Source: Valencia hispanica
Lineage: Eukaryota; Chordata; Actinopteri; Cyprinodontiformes; Valenciidae
Reading direction: 5' to 3'
Assembly: GCA_963556495.2 (NCBI GenBank)
Contig: OY747703.1
Location: 60,598,796 to 60,662,795 of the forward strand
Length of the DNA: 64,000 bases
Shown piece by piece: positions 1-17,572 of this stretch (position 1 is the first letter of the stretch; every line of letters begins with the position of its first letter). Under the pieces are notes generated by a model. That model was not told where the DNA came from, did no database searches, and saw only the letters and a list, made by a program, of their open reading frames with translations. Both the position numbers and the translations under genes were made by a program.

Positions 1-2
1 CC

Positions 3-544
3 TCAGCAGAACCCAGCAAAGCTGGAGGTGAAGCGGGCGCTGAGGCCCGGATAAAGAGCTTCAGAGAACCTGGTTCTGAAGGTGTGAACGTGACTCAGCG
101 TTCCTTCAGTGACCAGGTAGAACGACAGAACCCCCCCGTCGTGGTCCAAACACACCCGGACCCGGTCGTACCCCTCATTGGGAACATCATAGCTCCACTT
201 CTCGCCGTCGTGCCAGGCAGTCAGAAGATCTCTCTCTGCAACGAAGAACCAGGACGCCCGGTTCCGCCCAAACGCGGCCCGGACCGCTCCTTTCCTGGGA
301 ACGCTTTCGTACGCCAAAGCGACGCCGACGGCGTGGCGATTATCGGCGCTCATCCAGTCTACGTCGAAGCGATGGCGCCCTGTCAGCCCCGCCCTGCACA
401 GAACCTGCAGCTCGGCGTTGAACCTCTGAGGGTTCTCCGGGTAGCTCAGCCAGCGGTCCGAAACCGTGACCTTCCGCAGGTCCGGGGACAGGAGGAGCCA
501 GCTGCTGGCCGTCTCTGGGTCCAAGGTCAGATCGCTTGGGTCTA
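3..544 (-). CDS. Terminal B30.2 (PRY-SPRY) domain exon of a TRIM/NLR-type gene, partial
   Basis: Last exon of a minus-strand gene. An acceptor (CTCCAG) ends at 545 and the reading frame runs to a TGA at 3-5. The exon opens with a PRY motif (DPSDLTLDPETASSWLLLS). It continues through SPRY strands (RHRFDVDW, RVRVCLDHDGGVLSFY) and ends with the LYPGLSA stretch typical of fish B30.2 domains. About 180 residues is a whole PRY-SPRY domain. In this family the domain is a protein-binding module at the C-terminus of TRIM ubiquitin ligases, fish-expanded NLR proteins and butyrophilin- or stonustoxin-like proteins. The N-terminal exons, which would say which of these it is, are not recognisable in the window, so the gene is left unnamed. 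Intact frame and conserved motifs argue for a functional exon. Confidence 0.8.
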
Positions 545-829
545 CTGGAGAACACACAGTCTGTTAGTGATCATCACACAGAGTCCAGCTGGTTCCCAGG
601 AGAACCATCAGAACCACACCTGGAACGATTCGTTCTGATGGTTCTGCTCGGCTCACATTGCTGCAAACCAGCAGAAAGGCAATTTGATTTATATATCACA
701 CCAGAGACAACAAGGTGCTTTATATGATTAGAAGATAAAGTATAAAACACACACAGAGCACATGATACATGAAAGCATGACTCAAAGGTCATCTCTAACA
801 GTTTTTATCTGTGATTTAAAAGAACTCAG

Positions 830-1320
830 AGTTTCAGCAGCTCTACACTCGTCTGGAAGTTTGTTCCAGATTAGAGGAGCATAGAAACTGAAAGCTGCTT
901 CTCCATGTTTGGTTCTGATTCTAGGGATGTTGAGTCGACTGGAATTAGAGGACCTGATTGGTCTGGGGGGGGTTGCTATAGTAACAGTAGATCTTCAGCA
1001 TACTTTGGTGCTAAGCCATGTAATGATTTATAAACTAGTCAAAGTATTTAGAAGTCTATTCTCTGAGCTACAGGGAGCCAGTGTAAGGACTTTAGAACTG
1101 GGGTGATGTTCTCTACTTTCCTGGTTCTAGTGAGGAACACGAGCAGCAGCGTTCTGGATCAGCTGCAGCTGTCTGATTGACTTTTTAGGCAGACCTGTGA
1201 AGACGCTGTTGCAGTAATCAATCCGACTAAAGATAAACGCATGGATGAGTTTTTCTAGGTCGTGTTGCGACATCAGTCCTTTAATCCTAGAGATGTTCTT
1301 CAGGTGATAGAACCCTGGGG
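830..1320 (-). mobile_element. LINE 3' fragment (reverse transcriptase C-terminal region)
   Basis: Read on the minus strand this segment matches, nearly base for base, two other copies in the window (22840-23240 and 30505-30960). It encodes the tail of an L2/CR1-like reverse transcriptase: CNSVFTGLPKKSI, then LQLIQNAAARVL, then LPVAQRIDF, ending in a PLIWNKLP-like box. It is 5'-truncated and interrupted by stops, so it is a dead insertion between the SPRY exon and the minisatellite to its right. Confidence 0.7.
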
Positions 1321-1631
1321 TTAGGGTTAGCTACAGCTATCTGATTGTTAGAATCTTTTCAGTGCAAAAGCTGCAAATTCATTGCAGGCCCTGGTAGAGG
1401 TTAGTTCAGGAGCTACTGTCACTGGAGGATTAGTTAGTCTTTCTACTGTTATTAATGTTTCTGTTAATGATTTCAGAGAAGAAAGATTCCCTCGCTTCTT
1501 TTACAGTTAACTGATATCTGTTCTATACGTGTTGATTAGGTCATGTTTTAATGGTGGGAGGAGCTTAGAATGGGGGCGGGGCCTACAGGTGGTATTGGGT
1601 AAATCAAAGAACAGGTAGACAGTCACCTTAC

Positions 1632-1658
1632 CTGGGGTCAGATCATCATCCAGCATCC
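1632..1658 (-). other. Possible 27-nt microexon between the minisatellite and the SPRY exon
   Basis: On the minus strand a TTTTACTGCAG acceptor is followed by 27 bases and then a strong donor (CCCCAG|GTAAGG, donor at 1631-1630). It lies in the right orientation and position to be an upstream exon of the SPRY gene. Alternatively, the donor could close a longer exon that reads out of the minisatellite. No protein homology supports either option. Confidence 0.3.
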
Positions 1659-1679
1659 CTGCAGTAAAAGGCTCCTGGT

Positions 1680-3100
1680 CTGAGGACATGTCTCCGCCCT
1701 GAGAGGACGAGTCTCCGCCCTGAGAGGAGAGTCTCCGCCCTGAGAGGCTCCGCCCTGAGAGGACATGTCTCCGCCCTGAGAGGACGAGTCTCCGCCCTGA
1801 GAGGACGAGTCTCCGCACTGAGAGGCTCCGCCCTGAGAGGACATGTCTCCGCCCTGAGAGGACGAGTCTCCGCCCTGAGAGTCTCCGCCCTGAGAGGCTC
1901 CGCCCTGAGAGGACATGTCTCCGCCCTGAGAGGACGAGTCTCCGCCCTGAGAGGACGAGTCTCCGCACTGAGAGGCTCCGCCCTGAGAGGACATGTCTCC
2001 GCCCTGAGAGGACGAGTCTCCGCCCTGAGAGTCTCCGCCCTGAGAGGACGAGTCTCCGCCCTGAGAGGACGAGTCTCCGCCCTGAGAGTCTCCGCCCTGA
2101 GAGTCTCCGCCCTGAGAGTCTCCGCCCTGAGAGTCTCCGCCCTGAGAGGACATGTCTCCGCCCTGAGAGGACGAGTCTCCGCCCTGAGAGGACGAGTCTC
2201 CGCCCTGAGAGGACATGTCTCTGCCCTGAGAGGACGAGTCTCTGCCCTGAGAGGACGAGTCTCCGCCCTGAGAGGACATGTCTCTGCCCTGAGAGGACAT
2301 GTCTCTGCCCTGAGAGTCTCCGCCCTGAGAATCTTCGCCCTGAGAGGACGAGTCTCCGCCCTGAGAGTCTCCGCCCTGAGAGTCTCCGCCCTGAGAGGAC
2401 ATGTCTCCGCCCTGAGAGGCTCCGCCCTGAGAGGACATGTCTCCGCCCTGAGAGGACGAGTCTCCGCCCTGAGAGTCTCCGCCCTGAGAGGCTCCGCCCT
2501 GAGAGGACATGTCTCCGCCCTGAGAGGACGAGTCTCCGCCCTGAGAGTCTCCACCCTGAGAGGCTCCGCCCTGAGAGGACGAGTCTCCGCCCTGAGAGGA
2601 CGAGTCTCCACCCTGAGAGTCTCCGCCCTGAGAGTCTCCGCCCTGAGAGTCTCCGCCCTGAGAGGACATGTCTCCGCCCTGAGAGGACGAGTCTCCGCCC
2701 TGAGAGGACGAGTCTCCGCCCTGAGAGGACATGTCTCCGCCCTGAGAGGACGAGTCTCCGCCCTGAGAGGACGAGTCTCCGCCCTGAGAGTCTCCGCCCT
2801 GAGAGGACATGTCTCTGCCCTGAGAGTCTCCGCCCTGAGAGGACATGTCTCCGCCCTGAGAGTCTCCGCCCTGAGAGGACATGTCTCCGCCCTGAGAGTC
2901 TCCGCCCTGAGAGGACGAGTCTCCGCCCTGAGAGGACGAGTCTCCGCCCTGAGAGGACATGTCTCTGCCCTGAGAGTCTCCGCCCTGAGAGGACATGTCT
3001 CTGCCCTGAGAGTCTCCGCCCTGAGAGGACATGTCTCCGCCCTGAGAGTCTCCGCCCTGAGAGTCTCCGCCCTGAGAGTCTCCCCCCTGAGAGGACAGAC
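1680..3100. repeat. Minisatellite of 15-bp and 21-bp units (core CTCCGCCCTGAGAG)
   Basis: About 1.4 kb of tandem copies of TCTCCGCCCTGAGAG, alternating irregularly with 21-bp versions that add GACATG or GACGAG. Point variants (CTGCCC, CACTGAG, CACCCTG) recur in blocks, which indicates segmental duplication inside the array. Both unit lengths are multiples of three and the consensus has no stop in two minus-strand frames. That leaves apparent ORFs of 464 and 491 residues reading SQGGDS or LRAET repeats. Confidence 0.95.
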
Positions 3101-3109
3101 CTCTGAGTT

Positions 3110-4300
3110 ATTTTGTTCCAAATATTTCAGGCAGTTGAAATGTCATATTTTACATTAGAACGGGATTTACTAGAATAATAATCCTACACTGATCTTTTCA
3201 GGAAGATTTAGTGAGCATCAGAGCGAGCTTCTATCCTTTAACATCGGGGAAACAAAAGAAAAGAAATAAACAGTTTGGGTTTGGTTCTGATAAAATGACT
3301 CAAGTTGGAAAAGACTTCGATTCTCTCGGCGATTAAAACAAAAACACAAAACTGTGTAAAAAATAAGTATAAAAAAACAAGACTATGTTTATTTATATAA
3401 ATGTATGTACTGGAAACTTAATAAAGTAAAGTAACTTTGACATGATCTGTCGTCATTTTAGCCACAAATCGATCAGAAGTGCAGAGGAGACGGTCGACCC
3501 CGCCTCTGGCTGCAGTGCGCGCTCCCGACACACGGGCACGACACATTGTGGCACAACACCTGGGTTACCTGCTGAGGTTCTGCCAGAGGTTCTGCTGAGG
3601 TTCTGCTGAGGTTCTGCTGAAGTTCTGCTGAGGAACGCTTCTGGGCCAGTTAGCACCAGGAGGTTCCGTGAAGACAGGGTGGTGAGTGGGTGCGTTTCTT
3701 TAACATCAGCCGGTGGATCAGCTGGAAGAAGTGACGACGAGCCGGTGTGGGAGGAGTTTTCCTCCTGAATAGAGCGCGCTACCACCGGAGCAACGTCAGG
3801 CAACCTATCAGAGCAGTCCAAGGTTGTTACGTCACCAGCCGTTGTGCGTAAATTTGAACAAATAAACCGAACAGTAAGAAAGATGACACGAAGCTCAAAA
3901 TGAAACATTTTATGCCAGTTTATTCATAATTTTAGCCGATATTTAACTAAAATCCGTTCTGTTTATGTCTGGTTGGACTGAGTTCTCCGGTTCTCCATAA
4001 TGGATCCGAACCGTTAAAAACGGCGTGAAAACGCCTCGTCTGCCGCTGATGAATGGTGCGGACCCACAGTCTGCTGACTCTGATTGGCTGCTTACTTGAT
4101 GACGACATCATGAGCTCCTCCTGTACTCTATGATTCTTCCTCATACTTTATACTAATTTATAGTTTTCTACATTCTCTCTATAGAAAGCTATATTATAAT
4201 AGATCAATTTAAATAACACTAGAAATATGTGGCCTACATCACATAAATACATATTTTATCCATCTGCTCTGCTTCCTGGTTCCGGTCCACAGAATAAGTT
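3110..4300. other. Intergenic, no gene recognised
   Basis: AT-rich at first, then ordinary intergenic sequence. It contains a short direct repeat of GAGGTTCTGCT at about 3570-3635. The open frames here (for example minus 3453-3908) have no recognisable domain and no splice context. Confidence 0.5.
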
Positions 4301-4309
4301 CAGAACTTT

Positions 4310-4560
4310 CTACCATCAAACACCGGGAAGCGTTCACTTCCGCTCTTGATGGAAATACGTCATTTCTCCCTTTAAAACTGCTGGTTTATACACTAAAACT
4401 TTATGTTTTTGTGTTCTTTGACGTCACTGGGAGCGTCACGTGTCCTCCTAGGATCAGCTGACCGCGGTATTTCCGGGTTTGTTTCTCGGTGTTTACTTCT
4501 GACTTCCCGGACTGGATCTCGGTTCTGATCCAATTCAGACCCAGTCAGGTTCGTTTCTCT
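4310..4560 (+). promoter_or_regulatory. psen2: Candidate psen2 promoter and 5' noncoding exon
   Basis: A compact cluster of promoter-type motifs upstream of psen2. There are ETS-like CACTTCCG and TTTCCGGG strings, a TACGTCAT half-CRE near 4358, a full CRE palindrome TGACGTCA at 4419-4426, and an E-box CACGTG at 4437-4442. Sequence after it (about 4480-4550) is the likely untranslated first exon, because the first coding exon at 5068 begins with a splice acceptor only two bases before the ATG. The transcription start and the 5' donor cannot be placed from sequence alone. Confidence 0.45.
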
Positions 4561-4627
4561 GAACTTACCCAGACAGAAAGTGACGGTCAGAACCGCCTGA
4601 GTTCGGTTCTGTTTAGGCATGAACGGA

Positions 4628-4668
4628 AAGGTTTGTTCGGTTCGGTTCGGTTCGGTTCGGTTCGGTTT
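4628..4668. repeat. (GGTTC)n pentanucleotide repeat
   Basis: A short run of GGTTC units inside psen2 intron 1. It is one of several places in the window where the GGTTC word is amplified. Confidence 0.85.
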
Positions 4669-4904
4669 GATTAGACAGTACAGGTCTGGTTCTGTGGATC
4701 CTGTTAGAACAGATCGTAGAGGTTCGGTTCTCCTATACCATCTAGAACAGGTTCGGTTCTATGAATTCTGTTTTAGTAGGCAGCATAGGTTCTGTTTGGT
4801 TCTGGTAGTGAACAGATTTCGGTTCGGCTTTATTGGAGCAGATGAAACAGGATTGGTTCTGTTCTAGCAAACATCCCAGATTTTGTTCCTTAGGTTCTGC
4901 TACA

Positions 4905-5060
4905 GCTGACAGTGGGCAGTGCAGGTTCTGTTTGGTTCTGTAAAACAATGTTAGAACCTCTGCCATAAGGCCGGTTCTGTTTGGTTCTGTATAATGATTT
5001 TAGAACCTCTGCATTAAGGCCGGTTCTGTTTGGTTCTGTAAAACGATGTTAGAACCTCTG
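4905..5060. repeat. 49-bp tandem repeat running into the psen2 coding-exon acceptor
   Basis: Three copies of a 49-bp unit (GGTTCTGTTTGGTTCTGTA, then AGAACCTCTG, then AAGGCC). The AGAACCTCTG segment recurs at about 4953, 5002 and 5051. The third copy ends as the pyrimidine tract of the acceptor at 5067. Confidence 0.85.
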
Positions 5061-5069
5061 TTTGCAGCT

Positions 5070-10932
<5,863 letters not shown>

Positions 10933-11399
10933 GACGAAGCCCCGCCCACATCGCCCACCTGGAACGCTTGCTGCTGTCATCTGATGTCATACGCTCTGTG
11001 AGCCCAGGGTGTTACCTGCTCAGGTGTTAGTGAATCACCTGCTGTGATGTATGTAGTTTATGTCACGGCTTACTGTGATTGGCTGACGCTGCTGCCCATC
11101 AGTGGAGACACGCTCCCGACCACAAGTTTCACCAATGACACCAAGCTGCAAAGTGGGCGGAGCCTCTGGTTTTTTTAAGGTTTTTTTTATTCATCTGACT
11201 ACATCCACCATGAACTACATTACCCACAATCCTCAGGTCTCTCATTTGGCTAAATTGAATCTTTAACTCTGGGATTGGGCACTGCCTGTTGAAATGCATC
11301 ATGGGAGTTTTAGTTTCCCAGGAATGTTTACAAGCATTTTCCTCTGCAGATATTTTACTTCCTGATTAATTGTTGAATAATCAGGAAGTGATTTGTCAA

Positions 11400-11405
11400 A
11401 ATAAA
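11400..11405 (+). terminator. psen2: psen2 polyadenylation signal
   Basis: AATAAA about 470 bases after the psen2 stop codon, followed by GT/T-rich sequence. It is the first canonical signal downstream of the gene. Confidence 0.6.
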
Positions 11406-12045
11406 AGCCTGACTGGAGCAGCTGAAGGATAATAATTGTATTTTATAGTATATATGTCCTGAGTTTATTATTTTTGTGTCTAATATTGGCCTGTGTGGGC
11501 CTCTGTACGTCTGCAGGTTAAATGTTTCACATAAAGGATGAATTAAATGAAGTTTACTGGACCTCCATCTTTAACTCCCGTTTATTTCTACATCATTTTA
11601 ACTGTTTCTGTCTGAGGAAACCAGCAGGGGGCGCCGCTTTCTGTCCGAACAAGGTTAGAGCCAAGCCGCAGAAGAAGAACGGGCCGGATGATGACTGAAG
11701 CGTCCAATGAAACGCTCAGACGGCGGTCAGCTGACCTCCATCTCTAAGCCAGTCAGATCGCTTCCAGTGGAGACCAGTGAGGTCCAGTTACCAGAACTGG
11801 ACCTCACTGGTTCCACGGTTCTAATGAGGTTCCTCTCGGCTCCTTCAGAATAAAAGCCCAGGTCCGGTTAATCATTTGAAGCCTTGCAGGTTCTGACCCG
11901 ATCCAGACAGGTTGTTCTCATGTGTATCACCATGGTAACAGAGGCTGACCAATCAGGGCCACTACAACCTGCTGTCTGATAACAAGCCAGCAGGGGGCAG
12001 CACTGCGGCCGAATAAAGGAGACAGCCATTTTTCACATCAACATG

Positions 12046-12051
12046 TTTATT
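12046..12051 (-). terminator. dpy30: dpy30 polyadenylation signal
   Basis: TTTATT on the plus strand is AATAAA on the minus strand, 36 bases beyond the dpy30 stop. This implies a very short 3' UTR. psen2 and dpy30 therefore converge, with about 640 bp between their signals. Confidence 0.65.
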
Positions 12052-12086
12052 ATGGGATAGAAAAGAGGGGAAAAAAAGCAGAAGGT

Positions 12087-13388
12087 TCAGCTCCGCTCCT
12101 CAAACTGGGATTTGTTCTTCAGGAGGAACGCCGCCAGATACTCGATGGGATTAGGAGGCCTGAGGAGAACAAGGTCCATCAGCAGCTGGAAGCAGCTCCA
12201 GGGTGAGGGAACGTTGGGGGGAACCCACCTCTCCTTGGCCAGAACCGACAGGCCCTGCAGCAGGATGGGAACCACGGTCTGGTCCAGGTAGGCCCGGGTC
12301 GGGAGCGCCTGCAGGTCCACCTTCTGCTTGGAGAGCTTCTCTGCGCTCAGCTTCTCGTTCTCCGCCGTCCTCTGAGGAGCACAGAGCTGCAGGTGACTGA
12401 AGCAAAGCATGCTGGGAGCAGAGGGAGGCGGGGACCCTTACCTGGAGGTTCTCCGTCAGGCCGAAGGCTGCGTGGGGGTTCTCCGAGACCTGCAGGAGGA
12501 TGGAGGTTCAGACGGTTCCCATGGAAACCCGGAGAGAGTGTGTGTGTGTATAACTAACCGGTGTGTGTCCTTCCATGGACTGCTCTGCGTCGGTGTGATC
12601 TGAGGACAGAGAACATCTCAGATCATGAAGGACTAGAAGCTGTTGACCACAAGATCTATGAGGCACATTCTATGTAATGCAGTTCTATGTTCTAATCAGT
12701 TCTGATGTGGGACGAAGCGGCTCCATGTTCACAGGATTAGAGTTCACTGTTTTCTCTGATTGTCCTTCAACGTCTCACAAGGCGGAGATCGTCCACTTCT
12801 AGAACCACCAGAACCATGTTAGAACAGCTTGGGTCCAGTACTGGATGGGTTCGGTTCAGAGAGGAGAACATCTACATGTTCTGGTTTAGGAGAACAGGAA
12901 CCAGCCCCTCTATCAGAACCACGGGGTTTGGGTCTTCAGGCAGAGACCCTGCAGCCAAGAATATCATCATGATTCAGAACCACCAGAACAGGAAGGAACC
13001 CGGTGGTTCTGTTGGACTCTACAGCAACAGAACCGGGAGGAAAAACTGCTGTTTCTAAATAAAGTTCGGTTGGAAATAAATCCGACAGCAGCGGTTCTGG
13101 TTCTGTTCAAACCGAATCCGATGTGGGTTTTTAAAACGTACAGCTGATCTGGACCTGGACCCGAATCGAACCGCTTTCTCTCGGAGATGATTTGGGTCAG
13201 TGAACGGCGGCTCGTTAGCTTAGCATCTGGTACCGAAGCAGGTTCTGGTCCTTAAACCGAACCGAGCCTGGGAAACCTGAGCCATGAAGCACCGGGTGGA
13301 ACCGGTACCACCGAGCAGAGGGACCGAACTTTCCTAGAACCCCCGACTAGAACCACCAGAGCCCAACAATGAACTCACCGTCCGCCAT
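12087..13388 (-). CDS. dpy30: DPY30, core subunit of SET1/MLL histone methyltransferase complexes
   Basis: Nuclear adaptor that dimerises and binds ASH2L in the WRAD module, promoting H3K4 methylation. Exons in transcript order: 13388-13379, 12599-12559, 12489-12442, 12371-12229, 12159-12087. Introns are all GT-AG with matching phases and the product is 104 aa (human 99). The N-terminus [17 protein letters not shown] is variable across species. The region [10 protein letters not shown] aligns with human AENPHSEYGL. The C-terminal dimerisation/docking helices are almost invariant ([51 protein letters not shown]). The first exon holds only three codons plus one base, so the gene is missed by ORF-length searches. 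Confidence 0.95.
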
Positions 13389-13392
13389 CTTT
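13377..13392 (-). promoter_or_regulatory. dpy30: YY1-type motif over the dpy30 start codon
   Basis: The minus strand reads AAAGATGGCGGAC across the initiator ATG. This matches the AAGATGGCGGC consensus of YY1, which is common at start codons of TATA-less housekeeping genes. The flanking 13380-13500 bases are CpG-containing and are the likely promoter. Confidence 0.5.
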
Positions 13393-13559
13393 GTTGTGGA
13401 AGTGTGCGCAGAAAATCCGGCGTACGCCAATTCTGCTCCGACGCTACGTCAAAAACGTTCCTTCCAAAATAAAAGCTGCGACGTTTAACGTTGTGTCCGG
13501 TTTTATTTCAAAATAAAAGCATAACCAATGCGTGGCTTCAGAGACGGAAGAAAAATAAA

Positions 13560-13790
13560 CTACAGTAGTTCGTTTTGGCTGGATTTCTACGGGGTCCCCT
13601 TAGGGACATAGAGGATTTATTTAATTATTGCGTTTCCTGGCAACGTTTTTGCTTTCCCTCACAATAAATATGGCGTTCCATGGCAATACCATGGACTGTA
13701 TGGCAATACATTCCCAAATACACCCTGGTCTAAATGTACGGAGCCCCTTAGGGACATAAAGGATTTTTTTTTCTATTTGCGTTTCCTTCC
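13560..13790. repeat. Pair of direct repeats (CCCCTTAGGGACATA)
   Basis: CCCCTTAGGGACATA followed by an (A)AGGATTT stretch and TTGCGTTTCC occurs at about 13596 and again at about 13743. Each copy contains the palindromic CCCTTAGGG core. The family is not recognised. Confidence 0.5.
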
Positions 13791-13799
13791 AAAAATAAA

Positions 13800-14720
13800 A
13801 TCCTGTTGGAATATTGTTTGCAGTAAACATTCTCTCTGAAGTTCACTGTAAACTACCTCCTGCTCGACAGTTTTTATTATATTTTCTCATGTTGCAGATC
13901 TGCTTTTCCTTCTTGAGACCTTCCATCTCCAAACAGAATCCAAGGAACACAGAGGTCTTTGGGAGAACCGGACCTCCCAGTTCCTCTCTGGTTCGGACTG
14001 ACGACACACAATCCACCGATGTTCCAGAACAGAAAGAATTTTGAGTGAAAATGTGGAAATGTGGGCCTCCAGGAGTTTACCATTAAATCTGAAACCAGCA
14101 GTTCACTGACAAACGTTGGACTGTTACTTTAAAATGTGGTTCTGTAATGATGAAATTGTTGGATTTCCATCCATTTATAACGGCTCCATTTCTTAGGAAG
14201 AGATTAACAGATTATTAACGTTTCTCTGTGTTTCATGGTGTTCAGCCGCAGGCTCTGACTTCAGGGGGAAATTATTCACTAAAGTCCAAAAGTTCTTCTA
14301 GAACTGTTCCTGAGTTACAGATAAATAGGATTTTAGTTCCCTGTTGGGCAACAGTTCTTGTAAAATATTTAAAATTCAAAGCAGTCAGAAGGGTTTGGAT
14401 TTTACCCCACTGAATCTGTATTTTTGTGTCAAATACACAAAAACTGTAAACATCCAGACAGAAAGGTGAAACCAGTTTTATTCTTAAAAGTCATCACATG
14501 ATAGATAAAAAAATATTTAGAAGATAACATGAAGCGTTTGACTTTTAAAGCTGTACGATCCTGATGTGACCATGATGTTGAATCAGGATCAGAAGGAACA
14601 TCTGAAGAAAACCAAAGAAGCATCAGGTTCAACTAAACATTGGAGAGAAGATATCAGCAGCTTCCCCCCTGGTCTGGTTGGACAAGAGTCACATTCAAAT
14701 ACCTCCATGATCATTCGTAC
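13800..14720. other. Intergenic, nothing recognised
   Basis: AT-rich DNA between dpy30 and the L2-like LINE. Only short open frames without domains or splice context are present. Confidence 0.4.
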
Positions 14721-14724
14721 TGTT

Positions 14725-16330
14725 CGGTTTATTTATATAGCACTAGTTCTTTTACAGGACAACCAGATCCCATTTATGTGCAGATCTACAGAATCCAGTT
14801 CAGTTCAAATCCACCCAGTTCCTTCCATTATATTTCAGTCATATTCCAAAGCATTACATACAGTCATGTTAGATACTAATTATGATACACCACAGTCAAA
14901 GTTGGTAAAAGGCAACATATTGCACTTGTAACACTATCATTGGTACAATCAGTTTTTAGATGTAGAAATTAAATTGCTGCCATCCACTGTGTTACTCTGA
15001 GACACTGAGGAAAGTAAGAATGGAACAGATTCTTTAAAAATTGTTACAGCATTGTCTGATAAAGCTCTACTATAATGACATTTTCTTTCAGATTTAAGAT
15101 GGTCAGTTAAAGTAAATTCAAAAGTTATTAAGAAGTGGTCAGACAGGACCGGGTTATGTGGGTGGACTGTTATTTCCTCACACTTAATACCGTATGTCAG
15201 TACAAGGTCCAAAGTGTGTTTGCCCGAGTGGGTCGATCCCTGTACTTTTTGAGTAAAGCCAATTGAGTCTAAAATAGCACTAAAGGCTGCATTTAGGCTA
15301 TCACTTTCAGTGTCCACATGAATATTGAAGTCCCCCACTATGACTGACTGACAGTTTTTATCCTACAGCCAAAATACTGTTAGATATTGCCAAGAACTAT
15401 ACTGAAGGTTTGGGCTTTCCCGAACCCTCTTTTATTACTATTATTGCACTTTATTTTAAGATGGCTGATCATCATATCTTGGTATTCATTGGTTTTCATC
15501 TTCGTATTATTTGTGTGCATGTCTTTTATTATTGCTTTTAGGACAAACCAACAGTGGTGCTGTTCATAATTTCCTTGTAATGTTCTTTTACAGTAACAAA
15601 CTAAAACTAAACTAATGATCCAGTATTTAATACTAAGTCAAATAAATAATGTGAGATCGGATCTAAGAGTTGAGAGTAAGGGCCCGGTGGACGATACAAA
15701 ACTACAAACAAAAGTGGTTCTAATGTTTTGCAACTTGGATGAGGAAAAGTAAGGGTTAGATGTTCAAAAGAACTGTAGCTATCAAGTGGACTGGGATCGA
15801 TTAGTAAATGTTAATGAAAAATAGTTGCTATTCCAGTACTTTTAGGAATGTGAACATTTGAATAATTGGAATGAATTGACTCATTTATACTGACATAATC
15901 CTCCTGCTGCAGCCAAGTTTCTGTGAGACAAAAATCTATTTGACTATCACAAATCAAGTCATTTACTAACAAAGTATTTGAAGAGAGATCCTATGTTCAG
16001 TAAACCACATTGAATAGTTTTGTGTTTTTGTTCAGTCAGTCATATATAAATTACAAAGTCTGATATTGTTTTGGCTTAAAACACTTAAAACACAGAAGCA
16101 ACACTAATTTTAGTGGCCTCCGACTGGTGTAACCGGATGTCATTATGGGCATCGTGAAGAACAATCTTACTGTATTTAAACTTATTCTTAGCCAGCAGTT
16201 TCAGGTAGGATTGGATGTTGCCCATTCTGGCTCCTGGCAAGCGTTTGACTGTGGTCAGTGGTGTCTCTAATGTCACGTTGGAGCTCCCGATTATCAGGGT
16301 CAGCCTCTTAGCACCAGAGTCCCGGGCAGC
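14725..16330 (-). mobile_element. L2/CR1-like LINE: end of ORF1 (esterase-like) and endonuclease region
   Basis: On the minus strand, around 16276-16085, a relic of the ORF1 SGNH-esterase-like domain is seen (SYLKLLAKNKFKYSKIVLH, then NDIRLHQSE), with the usual GTND box degraded to AHND. Below it comes an apurinic-type endonuclease: FCLTETWLQQEDYVSINES at about 15960-15890, GDFNIHVDTESDS near 15335, and LSDHFLITFEF near 15130. The frame is broken between these. The reverse transcriptase is absent here, and 14725-14940 looks like a 3'-end fragment of a similar element. Confidence 0.7.
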
Positions 16331-16999
16331 AGATTCTGCTGGAGGAGGTAGCTAGGTTTCCGCTCACAACATTTAATACATGTACCGCTATCATTAAAGA
16401 GGCAGAGGAATAACTAAATATCTCACACACAGACCTTCAAAGAGAGGGACTGATGGAGAAGCTATGCTAATGTTATGCTAGGTTAGCATGGCAAACAAGC
16501 CTTAGACACGTTCTGTGATCTACAGCAAGGTTCTAAGGTGTTTTTAACATTCATACGCTGTAAGCGTTGTAAGCTGATAACCGAGACATTTCACAGAAAA
16601 AAAAAATAGATGAAGCTGAGAGAATCAGTAAGAGCAACTATCCTAAGCTAAACATGAGGCGATGCAGCACAGATGGAGGAAAAGGAAAAAACATCATGAA
16701 GCATCAAACAACAGCTCAGATATTCAAATCTTCAGTAAGCTCATCATTTCTAGTAGTTCATCCACTACAACTGAGGCACTGATGTGAGGAAATCTGCAGT
16801 CTGGACGTGCTGAACACATGAACAGCTAGAGAGAAAAACAATGTGATGTTAGAGATGATCACAAATCAGACCTTTCTGCAGACATATCACACTCTGACCA
16901 AGACTAGTGCAGAACTCCTTTATCATAACTCAGCTCATCATATCCTCCAGACGATGATCATGCAACTGGTAGGCCATGTTAAATGTTCATGATCTTACT

Positions 17000-17120
17000 C
17001 TGCTAGTTAAAACTCAAGTTTATTAGAATAGCACATTTCACCAACAAGGCGGTTCAAAGTGCTTTACATGATAAAAACAGTAAGCAAACAAGAAAGGAAA
17101 CCATACATTACAGTAGCAAA
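17000..17120 (-). mobile_element. LINE 3'-tail fragment
   Basis: On the minus strand it reads CATGTAAAGCACTTTGAACC, then GTGAAATGTGCTATTCTAATAAACTTGA. This is the AAAGCRCTTTGAA...YATATAATAAA tail shared by many fish L2-like LINEs. Confidence 0.5.
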
Positions 17121-17572
17121 ATAACGAGAAGTAATGAAAAGTAAACATGCACAGAATTCAAACAGCTAAATAAACAGACTTCACAACTTTAGTAAAATGA
17201 TATGCATCCTGAAACGGGTCAGTTTACTGATTATACGTTATACCTCTGGACAGGTTTTCAGATACAGACAACCTCAGCAACCTGCAGCCATCTTCCTTTC
17301 TTCTCTCTGCTCTCTCCCTACACAAGCTTTTTATGCCTTCTTATTTATGCACAAACTGTGTGATAGGAAGCAGAAGACAAGAAAGCTTGACAGGTCATAC
17401 GGACGTGGCGACGAAGACAGAATCCGTGATGCCAGACCTCGATCAGCCAAGCAAAACATCACATTTCTCCACAAAAACACATGTATCAGGACCTTTATAT
17501 ACGGTCTATGATCAAGACGTGTGAATTTCCTCCAGAACTCGTGCGTTTTTCTTACCGGTCGGACCGCCAACG

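Noticed and set aside
84..638. 184-aa plus-strand ORF opposite the SPRY exon
   Set aside because: Shadow of the minus-strand SPRY coding sequence.
1638..3121. ORFs of 464 and 491 aa on the minus strand
   Set aside because: They are translations of the 15/21-bp minisatellite, open only because the unit length is a multiple of three; not listed as genes, only as a question in the findings.
3453..3908. 151-aa minus-strand ORF
   Set aside because: No homology recognised and a GGTTCTGCTGA tandem stretch inside; considered chance.
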